Below, in pieces: positions 10,429 to 12,500 of a stretch of DNA of 12,500 nucleotides (within the stretch, counting starts at the first letter, position 1; each line of letters starts with the position of its first letter). The stretch is from Chrysomallon squamiferum (Eukaryota; Mollusca; Gastropoda; Neomphalida; Peltospiridae), in NCBI GenBank assembly GCA_012295275.1, contig CM022668.1, positions 4,784,802 through 4,797,301 on the forward strand. The letters are read 5' to 3'. The position numbers and the translations under genes were made by a program. Under the pieces are notes generated by a model. It made no database searches. It was not told the DNA's origin and saw nothing but the letters and a program-made list of their open reading frames with translations.

Positions 10429-10786
10429 GCATAAAGAATATTTAAATATACATTTTACAAAAGATCTGACCCAAATGATGATAGAATAAAAAAAAAATAT
10501 GTATAGTATAAACATAAAATAAATAATTTATCTTCCTGTCCTATAGGAATATCCCCAACCCCAGCCTTCAATCTGTGACTCTGCTACAGTCAGACATGTT
10601 GGAACCAGCAGAAAATATTTCATTTTTCAGTCTTTTCTCTTTTTTGTAGTCTGCACTTTGTCGAGCTGTGTGAACACTGCAAACGTGAGACTTATAAATG
10701 CTTCTTTTCTTTTTTTTTTTTTCTTTTTGTCAACGTGTACAGAGGAAAAATACGACGTAAAATGTATAATTAAATATTCTTTATGC
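10429..10786. repeat. 30-bp inverted repeat pair flanking the exon 1 relic
   Basis: The left arm 10429-10458 (gcataaagaatatttaaata, then tacattttac) and the right arm 10757-10786 are reverse complements with a single mismatch. They are separated by 298 bp that contain the relic exon 10532-10623. The right arm belongs to the conserved upstream block; the left arm has no equivalent downstream of the plus-strand exon at 8131. Confidence 0.8.
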
Positions 10787-10955
10787 GTTGTTTTGAAAGC
10801 TGCACAGCTGTTAAATAACAATATTTTAATTCATTATCTTCAGTCTCTCATCGATTAATTTAAATTAGTTAGGAAAACAAATGTAAGTTTCAGTGGAAAT
10901 CAACAAAAGTAAACTTTCATATCTTGCATCATCTGTTACTTGGTTAAACAATGGA
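10440..10955 (-). repeat. Inverted duplicate of 7740-8325
   Basis: On the minus strand this region matches the end of the 240-bp duplication (cagatgatgcaagatatgaa), the conserved 46-bp block, the 5' flank, the exon and the first bases of the intron, colinear with 7740-8325. It is the inverted partner of the gene 3 start, separated from it by repeat copies A and B. Confidence 0.85.
10532..10623 (-). pseudogene. Inverted relic of the signal-peptide exon with mutated donor
   Basis: Read on the minus strand, ATG (10623-10621) opens MKYFLLVPTCLTVAES, then QIEGWGWGYSYRTG, a canonical-looking signal peptide. Upstream, internal and downstream sequence matches 8131-8242 and its flanks (shared gctggttc.aacatgtctga, ttgaaggctggg, taaattatttatttt). 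At the homologous donor the GT is AT (10531-10530). A roughly 2-base length difference puts its end in phase 2 rather than phase 1. Either feature would prevent normal joining to a phase-1 FReD exon. It might instead be the better-preserved signal reading, with the plus copy decayed at its start. Confidence 0.65.
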
Positions 10956-11100
10956 TCGATAGATCAATGTGTCCTTTCTGACCTCTGGAGACACTGAATA
11001 GATCCAACTCTCATTTTAACCCTTGTTTTCTTATCTCTTCACAGTCCACTGGTATTGTGTCTCGCTGTTTCTAAAAATGGTGTATTAAAAGGAATATGTG
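10956..11100 (+). other. Unassigned spacer
   Basis: The only stretch of the distal region not matched to another segment. It has one acceptor-like tatctcttcacag, but no supported exon follows it: the next codons in every frame meet stops within a few dozen bases. Confidence 0.4.
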
Positions 11101-11196
11101 AAAGACCTGTCTTGTTTCATATATGTGTCTTGTGTTTGAAAACAGCTATAAAATTAATATGTAAATAAAAAGACAACTCTATATAATCATCTAAAA

Positions 11197-11239
<43 letters not shown>

Positions 11240-11246
11240 AATATAA

Positions 11247-11298
<52 letters not shown>

Positions 11299-12500
11299 AT
11301 AATAAATAAATAAATTAAATAAGACAAAATTAAATTAACACAATTCAAGAACGACAAGTGATAATTAATATTACACTAAATAGTTAATATTATTTTTTGT
11401 CTCAGGTGTATTATTACAAAAACTTTAAGTATTACTATCATTTTATTAAGAACCTTTTTTAAAATTATACTACCAATACATCGTGAAACCATTTTATGAA
11501 CGCCATTTAAATGAGTTAAAGGGGGGCAACTCTTTAGAAACACTCTCGGTTAGTTACATTTAAGAAAGATTCTGAAGAAACAGACGATATTTTCTACTTA
11601 TTATTTTATTTTTGTTTTATTCTATTTTGTTTTGTTTTGTTTTGTTTTATTTTATTTTACTTCATTTTATTTATTTATTTATTTTTCTCGGAATAAACCG
11701 ATTCTGAAGAACCAGACGATATTTTCTATTTATTATTTATTTATTTGTTTTATTTTATTTTGTTTTGATTTATTTTATTTTATTTATTTATTTATTTTGC
11801 TCAAAACACTTTCCTAATATCTGTTACAGGTTTGCTTTCCAAAAACTTTTAGAATATACAGACACTAATAAAATAGAAACATTTTTCTTATTCAGAATAA
11901 AGGAACGATTTAAATAAATTTAACGAAAGCAAAGAAAGAATATTACATATCTTACATATTTTGTCTAATTTATAAAATAAATATATATATATATATATAT
12001 ATTTGTAAAAGGTATATCTTTAGTGCTAGGAATAAAACTATTTATATCTCTAGACTTTTACTGTTCTACGTGCCCTGTCATCGCTGATAACTAAATATCA
12101 AAATAAAATAACACAAAACATTCGAATGTTACCTTTCTAACTCACTGCAGTTGATTTCATGATCTCACAGCATACATATGCAATGAGAGAATTATTTATT
12201 GATTGATATATTCATGTATTTTATTTTATTGTCCTTTATTTTATTAGACTTATTTCTACAGCTAATTAATCCGCCATGCATGCGAAAACATCGCATATTT
12301 TCTTGAAATGAAGCAGCTTGCGAAAACGAAATCTTTTGAAAAAATGTCTCATCAAAAACGCCAGTCAAAAAGTTGCTTATCTCTATCAGTCTATCTATTC
12401 ATCTATTTATATGTTTTCTGGTCGATATGGCACACAGGAAGTCCTTTGAAAAACAATGCCTGATGAAAAAGGACAGTCAAAAATTCTTAACCCCAAATAT
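11100..12500 (+). repeat. Dispersed AT-rich repeat, copy C (runs off the window)
   Basis: From gacctgtcttgtttcat (about 11104) it is colinear with copies A and B. It carries long (AAAT)n tracts at about 11195-11320, TTTTA/ATTT runs at about 11600-11800 and an (AT)n run near 11980-12002. From about 12000 it matches copy D inverted, including cattcgaatgttacctttct and ctcactgcagttgatttcat. A short local duplication (caaaaacgccagtcaaaaa versus a diverged copy near 12466) lies at its end. Confidence 0.85.

Noticed and set aside
10956-11100. Possible exon after the acceptor-like tctcttcacag near 11041
   Set aside because: No conserved protein motif, quick stops in all frames, and no homologous partner elsewhere in the window.

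Overview
The window is intron-rich, AT-rich, microsatellite-loaded metazoan DNA. Its only recognisable coding content is a tandem cluster of fibrinogen-related-domain (FReD; fibrinogen C-terminal-like, ficolin/tenascin-type) genes. Invertebrate FReD multigene clusters with long (AG)n/(CT)n and ATGT-type microsatellites are typical of molluscs. I favour a mollusc, possibly a cephalopod, but no marker here proves it. No RNA gene, CRISPR array or bacterial feature was seen.

Layout. (1) 1-1641: the last three exons of FReD gene 1 (274-370, 936-1103, 1361-1641), open throughout; its 5' exons lie upstream of the window. (2) 1731-about 2510: an inverted, truncated copy (D) of an AT-rich dispersed repeat. 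Microsatellites and a 39-bp-period minisatellite follow, to about 3702. (3) 4029-7233: FReD gene 2. Its first FReD exon is tandemly triplicated (4087, 4411, 4721); the first two copies are cut off by TCCA-type microsatellite and only the third is complete. The exons at 4721-4863, 5587-5683, 6554-6721 and 6968-7233 would encode a complete FReD of about 223 residues, but the second carries an in-frame TAG where gene 1 has TAC. (4) 7247-8130: the gene 2 3' flank, a roughly 240-bp tandem duplication, a conserved 46-bp block and an (AG)n tract. (5) 8131-8242: a candidate signal-peptide first exon (+) whose phase-1 GT donor matches the phase of the first FReD exon, so a third gene probably starts here and continues beyond the window. 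(6) 8385-12500: three direct copies (A partial, B, C) of a roughly 1.3-1.4 kb AT-rich non-coding repeat. Between B and C lie a relic of the FReD 'WLG' intron (+) and an inverted (-) relic of the signal-peptide exon with its donor changed from GT to AT.

Taken together, the region looks like a birth-and-death gene cluster: one open FReD gene (partial here), one nearly intact gene with a single nonsense codon, the start of a third gene, and debris of at least one more copy. The inferred product is a small secreted lectin-like protein (signal peptide plus FReD, about 260 residues, no linker domain visible). The gene pair shares intron positions, intron phases, intronic sequence and even an intronic (AG)n tract, so the duplication is fairly recent.
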